From positions 32,102,821-32,166,820 of the forward strand of contig OX344750.2 of NCBI GenBank assembly GCA_947034885.2: a stretch of 64,000 nucleotides of DNA. The letters run 5' to 3'. Position numbers and translations under genes: made by a program. Shown piece after piece: positions 12,727 through 25,192 of the stretch. Every line of letters starts with the position of its first letter. Position 1 is the stretch's first letter. A model generated the notes under the pieces. That model searched no databases and was not told the DNA's origin. It saw only the letters and a program-made list of their open reading frames with translations. Source of the DNA: Thuidium tamariscinum. Its lineage: Eukaryota > Streptophyta > Bryopsida > Hypnales > Thuidiaceae.

Positions 12727-12885
12727 GTAGTTCTCTTACTGGACGTTGCTAACACGTTGCTAAGACGTTGTTGAGGCGTTGCTTAGGAATTGCCTTTGCA
12801 CTTCCTCAGCCAGACGTTGCTTTTTCTGGGTAGAAACGTTGCTCCATTCCAGACAGCATCACAGACGTGGCTCAAAACGTTGCAA
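12727..12885. repeat. Irregular cluster of ACGTTGC motifs
   Basis: About seven copies of ACGTTGC or a one-base variant (GACGTTGCT, CACGTTGCT, GGCGTTGCT, AACGTTGCT) fall within some 160 bases just past the 3' end of the minus-strand gene at 12859-13473. The last copies overlap its final codons. Spacing is irregular. Function unknown; it may be a decayed tandem repeat. Confidence 0.55.
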
Positions 12886-13473
12886 GCCCCCCCTTATTCT
12901 AGTAGTGTACATCTGTTTTCCGTAATAATCTTGAAACTTAACAGAAAAACCAACTAGTGCGTACACGGTTATGATCGCACACAAAAGAAAAAGAGGATCT
13001 CGGTTTCTGCAAGTCAACTTCTGGGATTGACAAGCGGCACCGACAAGAAGGCCTTGGAACACACTATAGAATCCTAAAATTTGGTATAACTCGTTGTTAG
13101 TGGATGAAGCGTCGTCCTTAGCACGGTCCAACCGTGAAGTAATATCAGTGACCTCGTCGTTCCAAAACTTCTCCGCAAGCTCAAGCAGCTTCCACCGATT
13201 GGTCACGTCGTTCCTGCTAGGGATAGGCTGATTTCTGTAAGTAAATTTCCAAAGGTCTTCGATTTCAAAATCTGGAAAACTCACCTCCACCGAAGCTGCA
13301 CCCCTCGGAGAGACCTGATGGTCACTAGTACTCGCACTCGCAAGAACTCGGCGCCGCCGCAAGGTAGAGTCGCTTCCACTCCAGATTTCTTCAGTTCCCT
13401 GAGGAGAAGGGGACTGCTGTTCGTTCACCGATGATCCGGATTCTACATCAGCACTATAACCAGGCAAACTCAT
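12859..13473 (-). CDS. Intronless two-helix membrane protein, family not recognised
   Basis: Open frame of 204 codons from ATG to TGA with GC-rich codon use, unlike the surrounding AT-rich DNA, so probably a real gene. Residues 1-65 are Ser/Gln/Pro-rich and low complexity, with an RRRR cluster near 40. Residues 66-125 are hydrophilic and likely helical (DLWKFTYR, RWKLLELAEKFWNDEV). Two hydrophobic segments follow, about 131-147 (ILGFYSVFQGLLVGAA) and 160-177 (PLFLLCAIITVYALVGFS), separated by a short loop with two Cys. The tail is basic. It looks like a tail-anchored or hairpin membrane protein. I do not recognise the family and give no function. Confidence 0.6.
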   Translation of the reverse strand: MSLPGYSADVESGSSVNEQQSPSPQGTEEIWSGSDSTLRRRRVLASASTSDHQVSPRGAASVEVSFPDFEIEDLWKFTYRNQPIPSRNDVTNRWKLLELAEKFWNDEVTDITSRLDRAKDDASSTNNELYQILGFYSVFQGLLVGAACQSQKLTCRNRDPLFLLCAIITVYALVGFSVKFQDYYGKQMYTTRIRGGLQRFEPRL

Positions 13474-14230
13474 ATTCCTCGGGATGGAGGTAACTCACGG
13501 GAGGCTAACGCATCCAACATAAGAATTTGCAGGATGCAATCATTTTGATGACACGCATCTAGGCCAAGAGTAGTTCAGGTGCCTCCATCTCTCAACAGCC
13601 ACAAGAGGAACAGAAGATTTCAACCCAGTTCCCCTCTCAGGTTTCCGCCAGAGTTTGACCCAAACGATGACCTCCAATAACTCAGAGGGGACCTCAGCGA
13701 AAGCGATGTCTTGAAGTGAGGCCTCCGACCCGCACTCCACGTTCATCATCGTGAAGACGTCTTGCATCCCAGATGTGTAAGAGCACTACGCTACCGATAC
13801 GGCTCCCAATACGACTCTGAAAACACGGAAACGGTGCCAACGGGCCATTTAGCGTCCCTTTGCGAAAAACCGCTCCCCAATTCAGCCGTTACTGCCAACC
13901 GCATTTCCCAGGGCTCTTCATATAAGGGCCTCTACTCTGCATATTTGGACGAGATGCCGTTCGAAAGAGCGCTCTCACCAGAAGTAAGCTGAAAAACTCA
14001 ACAGAGATTCTACGGGAAGATCAAAAAGGGAGAGTCTGGCGTCCGTGACTTGTTGTCACGTTGGGCATGGGATGCTGAAAACGAGCCTGGCCCGGTCCCA
14101 GCTAGGCAACAGACCCGGGCCTCACAAGTTCCCGTGTCGTTTGCAGGAGCACCTCCTTATCCTGCTCTAAGGAAAGCAGCAGACAAGGGTGCTAGGCTGA
14201 AGCTCACCTAAAATGGTGCAATGTGCAGAC
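13474..14230. promoter_or_regulatory. GC-richer 5' region of the 12859-13473 gene
   Basis: This stretch is markedly GC-richer than its surroundings and lies directly upstream of the minus-strand gene, as expected for its 5' UTR and promoter. A minus-strand frame at 13540-13767 (75 codons from ATG) could be an upstream ORF. No TATA box or transcription start could be assigned. Confidence 0.35.
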
Positions 14231-14972
14231 AATGAAATAACATAATTTATCCCAAGTCGGCAGTGGGAGATGGAGGTTTACATTATTATATTGTCTTATC
14301 CCACATTCTATTCCATACCATTTACTCGGCGCAGGTGACGCGGCTATAAGTCAAATAATGTTAAGCTTGGCTCTCTGCCTCCCCAATCGCACGCAAGTAT
14401 TGACCTGGCGTCAAAGGCAAGTGGCAAATTGCGAGATTCGTTCCTTGGTTCTTGTTTTTTTTGGAACAAATGGAGAACAACCAGGCCAGAGGCCGGACAG
14501 TGAAGAGATCAAGTACAGACAGAATCGTTCCTAGATTTTGACCGGCAGAAATCGCGGAGTTTCTACTTTCTAAGTACAGTAATCCCCTTCGAGCATCCAC
14601 AGTATCGCCCCGACTGAAATACGGTATAAGGGAGGCAAGGAAGCAACCCATTTCCGCCCACAGGCGACGGTCACCGCGTGAGAAAGCATGGACTGTGAAC
14701 AGTGCAAAGGATGTCGAGTGCAGCTGTAGTCAACATAAAAGTTTGCCCGCATTTCAAATTTTGAGCTGGGCACCATAAGCCACATGTTGTGTTGAGAGAA
14801 CCTCAACTTCCCTAAAAATATAAGTTTAGGAATGAAGGCTAATTTTTGGATTGCATCATAGTGCATGATTATGAGCTTGCTACCCAAAAGAAATTTGATG
14901 AAAAATTGCTTTTTTTCATTCTATAAAGTGCTCAAGAGTCATTCATTGACGAGAAAACAGCGCCCATGTCAT

Positions 14973-15915
14973 TTAACCCTTAAAGGTTTTTGACTATATT
15001 TTCACCAAAAATGCTCCAAAACTGCCATTTCTAATACAAGTGCAATTTTTTTCTTAAAACACATTTTTGACTCATGTAACTATAGGATCTTGTAGTAAGG
15101 TGGTTTGTAAACATGTGGAAAAAATTTCAGAAATTTCCACCTTGTAGATTGCAAGATATAAGCATTTGAATTGACAAAAATTGCTTTTTTATCCCTGCGA
15201 AAATCCAGGCAGCTGCACTTCACAAGGTCACATTTGTGTGAAAAAAAATTCAAAATGGTGGTTACTCTTTGAATTCATACTTCAATGCAAATTGGCTACA
15301 TTCTCAAAAAATTTCAAACCATTTGGAATCGTACAACATATAGGAAAAAATAAGTAAGTAGAAAGAAGTAAAAAATGAGCCAAAATACTAAATTGTGAAC
15401 ATTTTATTCATGGAATTGAAAATTTTCAATCCCAATGGTTAAAATGTTGTAATAAACAATCTACACCTTCTGTTTTTTATTTTTTCCAAAAATATGAAAA
15501 ATTGAATTAAATGAAGAATTTCAAACTTTTTTTGTGTTGTAGAGATTCTATAATTGGCCGCAAACTACCTCAAACTCAAAATCTTCATAACTTTTGACTC
15601 ATTGATGGGAATAGATTGATTCAAAGCTTTCCATGTCTGTATAAACCTAAAGAACCAATTTGAAATTTCACTTTTAGAAAAAAAGTTTTTTGAAGAAGTT
15701 TTTTCAGCTGCCCGGGCTGTAAAGAAAACAACATATCCTACCATAACTTTTTAACCGTGAAGTCAAAAGTTATGAAAATTGTCGGGCCTTAAAGCTACTC
15801 CTCAGGCACACATCTTATCAAAATTTCAAAGAAAAAAAATAAAAACTCCATCCGTAGTGAGCTGCCCAAAAAATTTATAATCTCAAAAAACGTTGTTCAG
15901 GGCTTTAGGGGTTAA
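14973..15915. mobile_element. TTAA-flanked piggyBac-like nonautonomous element, copy A (about 0.94 kb)
   Basis: TTAA at 14973-14976 and at 15912-15915 flank an element whose ends read inward TTAACCCTTAAAGG and, reverse-complemented, TTAACCCCTAAAGCCC. The interior is homologous from end to end and collinear with 29821-30773 (same orientation). Shared blocks include GGTTTTTGACTAT, TTTTCACCAAAA, TAGGATCTT and AAAACTCCATCCGTAGTGAG (one base different in the other copy). No coding capacity. TTAA target duplication with CCC-type ends is characteristic of piggyBac-like transposons. Confidence 0.75.
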
Positions 15916-15989
15916 GGATTAACCCTAGATTGCCACCAACACCATTTTGTGGCGTTTCAGTAATAGTGCATGGCCATAAGGACATGGTG

Positions 15990-17973
15990 AAGTAATTCCC
16001 CACTCCTTTAGTATTGTTGTTGTACTCTTTCAATATTTATACAATATAGTACTAGAAGTATACTATTACAGAGCAAAAGCAATATTGTAAGTAATCTATT
16101 TCAATAAGAATACAATGTTATTTTTAAAACAACATTGTTGCAACACTACTTTTGTATTGCAATAGTCTACTTTCAATACTATATTGCATAAACACTAAAA
16201 CAATATTGTTTCAATGGGGTTAATTTTTTGAAGATTGAAGGGTTGTAAAAAGAGCTTAAAAGTAGTTTTTTTCATTCACTATTTTTATGGCCTTTCATGT
16301 TGAATTACAAAGAGTATCCATTTGAGTTTTTAGTCTAACTATCTAATGTTTGTTTTCATGTAGCTAAGAAGTAAATTAAAAAAAAAAGGATGGCAAAACA
16401 TGTCATTTTAGTGTATTTTGAAAAATTGAGTAAATCTGAAATTCTCCACAAAAATGATATTTTTCGAGTTTGAGCCCAACTCATAAAATGAAGGTCTTCT
16501 ACTCTAGTTTCTACTCCAATTAGGATTTCGTAAAAATTCAAAATATTGAATATTTTATTGTGGTTTGAACTTGGGATGTATTTACAATGTCTATTGCATT
16601 CTAATTATAGAAGAATATAGAAATTGAGTTTACACCATGATGTTTGTCACTATAATGTACATGCATGGTGATATTTTTGAGATATTTTGAAATAATTTTC
16701 TATTTGATATGATTTATTCTTCAATTTTTCTTCAAATAGATGATTGTTTCAAACTTGTTCTCCTTGCTATTCCTAAAGCAACAACTAATTGGTGTCAATG
16801 TCATAAATATTAAAAAAATAAAAAATATTGTTCTTAAAATTAAAAAAATTATTAATTCCAAAAAATAATTACACTAAATATCTAATGTGGTTGTTGCCCG
16901 ATCACATCAGATTCTACAATGGCACATTTCCAAGAGTTTCCAACTATGCAAGAACTCACAATTTTATTTAGAGCCAAATCTCCTCTAATGGTTCATCCTT
17001 GGAATTTTGTGCAAAAGGAGGTTTCTAATGAGTACTTTTGAATTTTTTGAAGTAGATGATTCGCACTATTTTAGAAAGGATGATTTCCATGAAGACCAAC
17101 CCATCCTTACAAGGTTAAGTAATTGAGCATATTTGGAGTGCGGATATGTGGAAGGGAAAATTTTTTCCATGTTCACAAATAGATTTGAAAAGGATTCCAT
17201 ATTTTTATTTTTCAAATAAAATTACTACAAAAAATTTTAGTTGAGGATTGAGTTCATCCCACTCTCATCATTTAGATATTCTCATTTCTGACTAAAGGCT
17301 AGTTGCTAAATTGACCAACGATTGGTTGCAAAGTCAATAGACTTGTAGCCAATTACACTCATGAAGACATTGATGCTGTTTTTGGTCAATGGAGCTCAAG
17401 ATTGAAGACCAATAACTATCCAACTCTTTTGAGGCTCATGAAGTCCATGGATTGTGAAGTGCACCTTGTGATTTTTCATCTCATTGAGGAAGTTCCTGAC
17501 TTCAAAGCATTTGTGCATAATGTGCCATAACTATGTTGGGAACTATGCGATAATTAATTACTACTCATCTTTACTATATGAAAAGACATCATCCTATAGT
17601 ATCAAAAGAGCAAGTATTACAAATGGAGTGCCTCCTATGATTATGAATGAGGAAGGAAGTTGTTAGTTGTAATTGTTCAATTCAATGTGTGCATTTTGAA
17701 CTCTATAGCTCATACTCCTAGTCAAATGATACTCATGTCCAAATGCAAATGCTAGTTAAAAGCTTGCTTTAGAATTGTGTATCTATGGCAAGTTTTTGTG
17801 CAAAGTTCAAAATTTGGTCAATCCAGTTGATGAATGAATAGTGTGGTAAAGAACATAGCCAAACCTCGAACATCTACATTGATTCCAACTACCTAAATTT
17901 TGGAAAATTAATCACCTACATCCCCACCCCCAATTTTTATAAATATAAAGATTGCCTAATTCATAAATATTTA
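15990..17973. other. AT-rich intergenic, no gene seen
   Basis: AT-rich sequence with many stops in all frames. No coding region or clear inverted repeat recognised. Confidence 0.4.
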
Positions 17974-18272
17974 CATTAGAGAAAATCTGGACTCTCCAGA
18001 GGGCCACTAAGAAGTGGCAGAAGGGACCCCTCATTACATTTATTTAGCATGAGGTAGAATTCTTCCCCTATAGCTATAATGTACAAGTGTCATGTGCTCA
18101 ACAATGCAGCCAAACGTTAGAGCTTTGAAATATGAGCTCTTCAATTTCATTAGATGAAAGCTATAAAAGACTGACATATTCTGCATGACAGTGAAGATGT
18201 GCGTACAAGCTGAACCGCATTTTCTGTTTCAAAATTAGGTGACCCTCTGGAAAGTCCAAATTTTCTCTAATG
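17974..18272. mobile_element. CATTAG-ended MITE, 299 bp, about 33-bp inverted repeats
   Basis: The left end starts CATTAGAGAAAATCTGGACT and the reverse-complemented right end starts CATTAGAGAAAATTTGGACT. Similarity continues through CCAGAGGG(C/T)CAC. Noncoding. The terminal hexamer CATTAG is shared with the family at 52516-52796. No obvious target duplication. Confidence 0.75.
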
Positions 18273-19944
18273 ACTTGCTCCATAGAATCTTGCATCTCTT
18301 TTCTATCAATAACTATAAATTATATACATTACAAATTTTTTGGTATTGTTATTTTGACAATTCTAAAGCATGACCTCTTATAGTCAAAACATATATCTCA
18401 CATGCAACAACCCCTAACACTTAAAGGAAAGACTAACACATAAGGTAGAGAGTTTAGAATTTGGAGGTCAAGATAAGGATTTAGGTCAATTTAGCAACCT
18501 CACATAAAAGATGCAACAACCATCCATAATTCAATAACAACAACTTGGATGAATGCCTATCTTCTTTTAGTTGTATTTTAGAATTGACTGATTTTAGCAT
18601 GTTTTTTAATAATTGATCAATTATTTTTTATACATTAATTAATTATTAGTCAAAAATTGAAAATTCATTCTAAAATTGATAGAAATTTAAATATTTTTTC
18701 TTAAATTCAAAATTTTAAGTTTTAATCATAGTGATTTTTGAAAAAGTTATTTTGCTTTTTATTCAAATCAATTCTAAAGGGCCACATTTTTTTAACCAAA
18801 AAAGTCACATATTGACTAATTATATATACCTATTTAATTACAGAATAGGTGCTAAACAAAATCTTCAAATCTACACTATACTACAATTGAAGAACTAACA
18901 CAAGAATCCACAAAGAAATAGATGGAGCACAAAAATTATTTTTTGGGGTACTTGAGAAGTGTTTGCATGCATCCATTGTTCTAAACTTGAATGGCGTAGG
19001 GGACATGGTAGTTCGGCAAAATGTCCCACAAATGACCGGGAGGGGCCGGTCGGAGGTTGTTGGGCAGGGTCACCATCGAAGCCCACCTCCAGAGTAGAAG
19101 CGCCTCTGCCGACTTTATCCCTTTCACCAGGTTGTAGTTGAATTTTGACGTAGCTTGTCGTAGTTACTTGCGTACAGACTTTCGTTTTTGGAGATGCATT
19201 TTATTGGCGTCTTACACTCTCGCAGGCACGAGCCCCACCCCTTGTTTCGATGGCACTCAGACTTTCAATTGAAACGGCAATTATTTTTTAGAAAGAAGTG
19301 TGTACTACTCTTTGATTGCTGTCACCTTCGATCACCACACTTACTGGTTTCAGAAGCAGAGCAATGGGACTGCCCGTCACTTGCAACCATCCCCGCTGCC
19401 AACCAACACTCAGTTCTAAGCAGAATACGACTTCCACAATGTTGTTTGGGTCACCTACTGTTTTGACGCAATGAAAGTTTGTTGAAAAACTTGTTGTGAT
19501 GCAACTTAAGGGACGACGCTGCATCACCGGACGTTCATGAGATGACAGTGTGAGTCAAACTTTGAACAAATACCATAATATCGGTGGATAGGAAAATAAC
19601 CACAGAGAATCTCAACAGTTTAGTGCCCCAAGATGTACAGCATCAGGACCATGACATCGGAGTTCATGTCAGTTAAACAGTCCGTGTTGATTACAATTCT
19701 GATAACCTGCAAGCAAAACAGCAAATGCGTAATAGCAATCAAAATATAACATCCATCACTTCATGCTTTCCCCGGCACTCCGAAAGTTCATTTTCAAATT
19801 ATTAGCAAATCTGCATCACAGAAATGCTGGACATAGGCTTACAAAGAATCCAGAAGCTCCACAGGACAGAAAAAAATTGAGATGGGACTTCGTGGTGACA
19901 CCCAACTAGAAAACAGAAGTTATCAAAGCTCCAATAGATGCAAT
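18273..19944. other. Intergenic, with a GC-richer patch at about 19.0-19.5 kb
   Basis: AT-rich at first, then a GC-richer stretch with short overlapping ORFs on both strands. None resembles a known domain. It could be a decayed gene or the 3' part of a minus-strand transcription unit. Confidence 0.3.
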
Positions 19945-20136
19945 TCAACTTAACTTCCTCAGCATGACAGGCTCATCCATTGCGGCAACCCGCATTTGAT
20001 TTACACGAAGTAAACCCTCCCTCCAAGCAAGCTCTGCGCACGAGCTCACAAGTACCACAAGTATCCACTCAACAATCATAATCGGGAATATGGCACTTGT
20101 TTTCACAAGCAACAGAATTCTCAAGATCGTCGGCAT
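19945..20136 (-). CDS. Possible small hydrophobic protein or gene remnant
   Basis: ATG-started 63-codon frame with one long hydrophobic segment (TILRILLLVKTSAIFP, IMIVEWILVVLVSSC) and a basic tail. Another hydrophobic minus-strand frame lies at 20333-20617 (LITIWFVFAFLFVALSLS). The two could be exons of one membrane protein, a pseudogene, or 3' UTR of the CX9C gene at 21.4-21.5 kb. No family recognised. Confidence 0.25.
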   Translation of the reverse strand: MPTILRILLLVKTSAIFPIMIVEWILVVLVSSCAELAWREGLLRVNQMRVAAMDEPVMLRKLS

Positions 20137-21365
20137 TCCATCAGATTCTTACAAGCAATTAACATCAGTTTTCATTTTTGATCAACTTCAACAAATTTTC
20201 AGTATGCGACTTCGGAATTGGAGACAGAGATTGCAGGAGCAGAGCCAGAACAAAAAGCTGATTTCAGGGAATAGTTACAAAGAGGCCTTAATGACGCCCT
20301 CATGGAAATTTGTAGTCATATTCTCGAAAGGTCTATAACCATTGTGTTTCCCATACTTCTGCTATGCAGAAGTCGTTGCACAAGGACAGCATATCCTCAA
20401 CGCTGACACATTCAAATGTGCTGAGAGAAAGAGCAACAAATAAAAACGCAAAGACGAACCAAATTGTAATCAAATTTAGATTATCGATGAGAATCAATGA
20501 GTGCTGCAGGATCCTCTCAAGTGTAAGAATGACTTCACCTAATGAATGTAAGGGATGTAAACTATGCCTTTCTCCCTTCACCTCATTCCCGCACCATGAA
20601 TGACAGAAAAATAACAATCTATCTGGCGGAAAGAGTTCCCAGACTAAAATGACTGTAACAAGCCTTCAAATCACAGCTTCCGCATTGGAGTGTGCATAAC
20701 ACTGGAATTAGATGTACCATCGTTTCTTAAAGGTTCGAAGAGCAAAACAAAGTTTAGGCCTTGAAGAAGAAAGTGCAAGCTCATCACTTAGATGCCTTCA
20801 TCATGCGTGATATTCTCTGTAGATGGTAGTTGATTGTGCTGCTCTGCTTCGGTTGCTTAGACTGCACCATCCCAACCCACACATTGCTTTAAAACCAATA
20901 TTCAACAGCCTCCCGTAAATAGTAAACCAAAACCCAAGCCGAATTTCAAAGCCCTCCGCCAGAAAATCCATGGTACATAACACACAATTCGATCTTTAAG
21001 GAGATTCACTGCATGAACGTCAAGCAACTACAGTGAAACAGAAGGAACCGAACAGGTATTCTTTGTTCTTAGCAGCAAGATAACTAAAATGAGATCCACA
21101 GTCACGCAAACATGCAATATCGTTTAATAAAATGCTACAATCGGGGGTGATCCCGGACTTTTCCTCAAGGAATCAAAAGTCGCACACTACCTGTATCAAA
21201 ATTCGTAACATCATAAACAACATAGACGAAAGTTTACGAAAGTTCATTCATAGAACGAAAACATCGAAGCGATCCTAAAATTCCTAAACCCTAAACCCAG
21301 GCACCCACCAGAATTGTGCAAGCTCACAACCCAAATGGTATTCCAATGAATCAAAAAAGCATCAC

Positions 21366-21536
21366 CTGAAGCTCCATGCACATGTTGAGGGCACGTTTCT
21401 CCGTCGCGCACTTGTCATCGTCGTAATTGAACTTCTGAATGCACGACAGGAAGATGAGCATCTCCTGGAAACAAGGCAAAGTCTTCCGCGTCAGCGTCTT
21501 AGGGTTGACGCGCATCACTCCAGCCTTGCGCCCCAT
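21366..21536 (-). CDS. Twin CX9C protein exon 1, mitoribosomal mS37/MRP10-like
   Basis: Exon of 57 codons from ATG to a GTGATG donor after Gln57. The sequence begins MGRKAGVMRVNPK and carries two perfect CX9C motifs, Cys22/Cys32 and Cys43/Cys53, the coiled-coil-helix-coiled-coil-helix fold imported into mitochondria by the Mia40 relay. The MGRKAG...NPK start and the PC...EM..FL.C pattern fit plant mS37 (MRP10/CHCHD1 type), a small-subunit mitoribosomal protein; this is from memory. The short C-terminal exon downstream (lower coordinates) was not found. The frame stays open upstream without an ATG, so this start is preferred. A telomere-box-like AAACCCTAAACCC lies at about 21287-21299, in the presumed first intron. 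Confidence 0.7.
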
Positions 21537-21784
21537 GACTCTCACGCCTTCTTGCACACCCTGTGACTGCAATGGAGCCTCAGGCCTCGAAATGGCCGTG
21601 GCTGGGGCGATCGGTGAAGCTCGCTCTGCCAAAGCATTGGAGACGGGAAGCTCAAGGAGCACCAAACCCTATGTGTTTGGGAACGCGTTAGAATGGGCAG
21701 GTCCCGACGTTCTCAGTCATGCTTCAGTAGGAATTTTTTTGCCCTCCAGCCATGCTTCTTCTAAGGTAAGTTACTGTAGTAAGA

Positions 21785-22134
21785 CAGAAGCACCTAAATG
21801 CAATAAAATGATGTGTGTTTGGGTTACAAAACCAACGAAATTGGTTTTGTGTTTTTCTGAGTTTGAATGAATATAATACAAATTTTTGAAAACATCTAGA
21901 TAGATGCATTTATTGTAAACGCTAAACTAACATCAAAGTGGGCATTCAAATAGTCCAAAAGTGACACACTTTAATCTTTAATCGTGCAATGGGTGATTAG
22001 CCACTTCTTGAAAGAGTGACAATTTTTTAAAACCTCACTTGTCTACTTTGGATCTACTTGTGCTTGGATTTAGGTTGATTTTTAGGTGTTTGAGGACAAA
22101 TTGAGTTACATTTGGTGCTTCTACCTTAAGGTAA
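21785..22134. mobile_element. MITE with GTAGRAGCACC ends, copy 1
   Basis: The left end CAGAAGCACCTAAATG and the reverse-complemented right end GTAGAAGCACCAAATG are inverted. The interior matches 31334-31744 (GTGACACACTTTAAT, GCACTTGGATTTAG, CTAGGTGT-like blocks). It lies about 250 bp upstream of the CX9C gene start, within possible promoter range. Noncoding. Confidence 0.65.
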
Positions 22135-25100
22135 CCAACCCCTTTCTGATCACCATCCTATTTTGAGAGTTTAGGTTTTTTTAATTTCAAGCATAGGATG
22201 TGAAGTTATTGGTGCATTATAATGCATTATAAATTGTTGATTTCCTTTGAATTTCTTTAGTAGCCTGGTCAAATATAGACATATTTATATAATAAGAATA
22301 GGTTTCACAAATCTTGATAAAAAAAAAAATCACAATAATTTTGTTTTTAGGCAAAAAGAATTTTAAAAATCCAATATATTTGAAATGTATTTCCCTATAC
22401 AAGAAAATAAATTTTCACCACTTCAAAGCTATGTTGAATTCTTTCAATAGTCGGAAATGGGTTGTAAACTTTTATGTTGTAAAAGTGACCATTAAAGGTT
22501 GTTTCATCTCTCATGGTCTTCTATGGATTGGAAGATTTCATATTTTAATCTAGATGAACCTTCTATTAAATTCTATAGATTATGCATTCATTATTAAGAG
22601 ACAAGTGGTTGCCAACTTTGATTTTAAATGCATGAATGTACAACTACCATACTAAAATCCTAAATCAATATGTGACAAACTTCAATATACCCATGCTTTA
22701 TCCTTAGCCCATTCAATATTTATCACATATCCATTTTATAACCACCTCATATCTATTCATCATCTATTTATAGGATCAATTTCAAAACAATGGATGTTTT
22801 TAATCTAGATAAACCCTCTTTATTATAAAAATCATCAATGAAATAAGAAAGATTGGTGTAGTAGTTGTTTGTAAGATAAAAATGTTATATTATATTATTT
22901 TTAATTATATTATTTATTTGTATTTCAAAAATATCGTAATAAAAAGAATTGGCAAATCTCCAACCCTTACTTTGATGAATTTGGAGAAATTGCAATGAAT
23001 AATAGTTAATAATTTCATACATACTTGTCACAAAGACCTCAAGCAAGTCAAATTTTTGAGGTAGATTACCTAAAAAATCTATTTGTAAGATTCACTTTAT
23101 ACTAATGATATCTTGTATTGGATGGTGGAAAAAAGTCTATGGCTCCCTAATACCAAGCTTGTCAAATTCAAAGTCAATAAAACATTCCTCTAAAGAGTAA
23201 TCCCACCTCATTTTTTCAACTTGGGTGTGGCTTTAGACAAATAAACAATTATTATTTGGACCTTAATATATTCTTAGCACTGTGCTTTGATTAATTTCAT
23301 ATCTTTGTCTTGCTTTTTGCACACACCTTTTAGACGTACCATACTAAAACTTGTATGTAACTAGAGCAACTACAATTGAAGCTTCAATGATAAATATAAG
23401 GTAAATGTGTTTTACTTAGGATTATCATTATACAACAAAAGAAGAAAGTTGAGGTTGGAATTTATAGTTGAGGGTCTATGGAGGTAGGATTTTTTAGAAA
23501 AAAGGGTTCTAAAGTTCTTGAAAGCAAAACATATGTTTGATTTGGGATTTTGAAATAATATAATAAGAAAGAGAAGAAATGATCATTTAAAAGTGTTTTA
23601 GAAGGAAAAGAGTTGTCTTTGAACAAAAACTTTGTATCAATGTTGTGGTTTGAATTTTGCATTAGATTGAAGTTTGGAATAAAAGGTTGTATTTTACACA
23701 TTCCACCAATATTTGGGATTTACAAGAAGTTATTTAGACAATGCATTGCTATATAGCCCTCTTTTTATCATCTAAAATATACTCATATGTATTTATCCTC
23801 TATTTTTTCTTTATTTATCTCTATTTATCTAAACCATACAAATTAAGTAAAAGTTTGTATTATGAAACCTATTTTGTCTCACTTCCAAAGAACTATACTA
23901 CATGACATTTGGGAAGGTTGTATGGTATGGTTTGAAAGTATTATGGTGAAGTTCAACAAGGACAACTCTAGTAATCAAAGGTGTATATAGTTTGGATTTA
24001 AGGAGGCCCTTGCTAACTTCATCAAGGAATTCAAGCTATAGATAAAGCAAAGTGGGGCAAATCATTTTAGGGAGGTCGTCATCAACTTCAAGACTTGTAA
24101 GCTTAGCAATTAGCAAGTAGATTTTTTCTCATCATCAAAGTAGAAAATAGTGTCAAAGATGGGCATATCAAAAAAATTGCCCCTGAGATTCAATATTGAT
24201 GCAATTAATACAAATATTGTTATTGAATAATAACATTTCTAATTGAATTTAAATTCAACACCAATATTAATTTAGCATTGAAAGTAATTCAATATGTTTG
24301 TATATATATATGAGTTTGTAAAGTATGTATTAATATGAGATTTGACTTGTACTTGCACTAATAACTCTTCTTGCTAAAGATTAACTTGAAATATTTGGTA
24401 GGCTATTCTAATAGTAAGACCAAGCTCATCTAAATGAATGTAAATGGAATAGTCATGATTTAGATTCATAGACCAACAAGGATAATTTTGTACCAATATT
24501 AAATTTAATGCATTACTTGTTTCTAATGTTTAATTTCATTGTACATCCACTTTGCCATATTTTCCAATGCTTCCATCTACAAACATGTAACTTACAAATT
24601 TTCAAGAGAAAAGTGGATATCTATTTAACTATGTAAGGAAATGTGGTTTTAAATTTTTTTTAAATTTACACATAAGACAAATTGATTTTACTACCAAAAT
24701 TGATTGAGGTCATTGGTTTGTCCAATTAGTGAAGGTGCAAAAAATAGCATCACTAGCAAAAGTGATATCAATACAAAATTTCACATTTGTGGAAATTGGT
24801 ACAATACAACAATATTTCAACCCACATTTCTTTCAACTATTCTACAAATGAATTAGTGCAACTCAATGAATTAGTGTCACATGCATGAATAGGACAAGAG
24901 ATCTGAGAACTCATGCTTGTTACACACTTCGTAAATAGGCATGCCTTCTAATCACAAGGGCGACCGAAATCCTCGAGGTTTATAATTTACTGAAATTGTT
25001 TCCTTATATCGATAGTAAGTTACAATCGGTTGACAGTTTCTGCATCAACAAATGACAGCAGACCATGCACTAAATACGAACCAGGAGATTTATACCCTGA

Positions 25101-25192
25101 AAATAATGGATAGTGATCATATTGAACAATTTGAAACACAAATATAAAAGTACAATTTACAATGCAATGTAATAGATCTAAAGAATTGAAAC
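22135..25192. other. AT-rich intergenic, no gene seen
   Basis: About 3 kb of AT-rich DNA between the CX9C and DUF309 genes. Only short ORFs with no recognisable domain. Confidence 0.4.

Noticed and set aside
18959-19141. Cys-containing ORF near 19.0 kb as a zinc-binding protein
   Set aside because: No regular Cys/His spacing and overlapping frames on the other strand; not supported.
21287-21299. AAACCCTAAACCC as telomeric DNA
   Set aside because: Fewer than two full telomere units; more likely a telobox in the 5' region or first intron of the CX9C gene.
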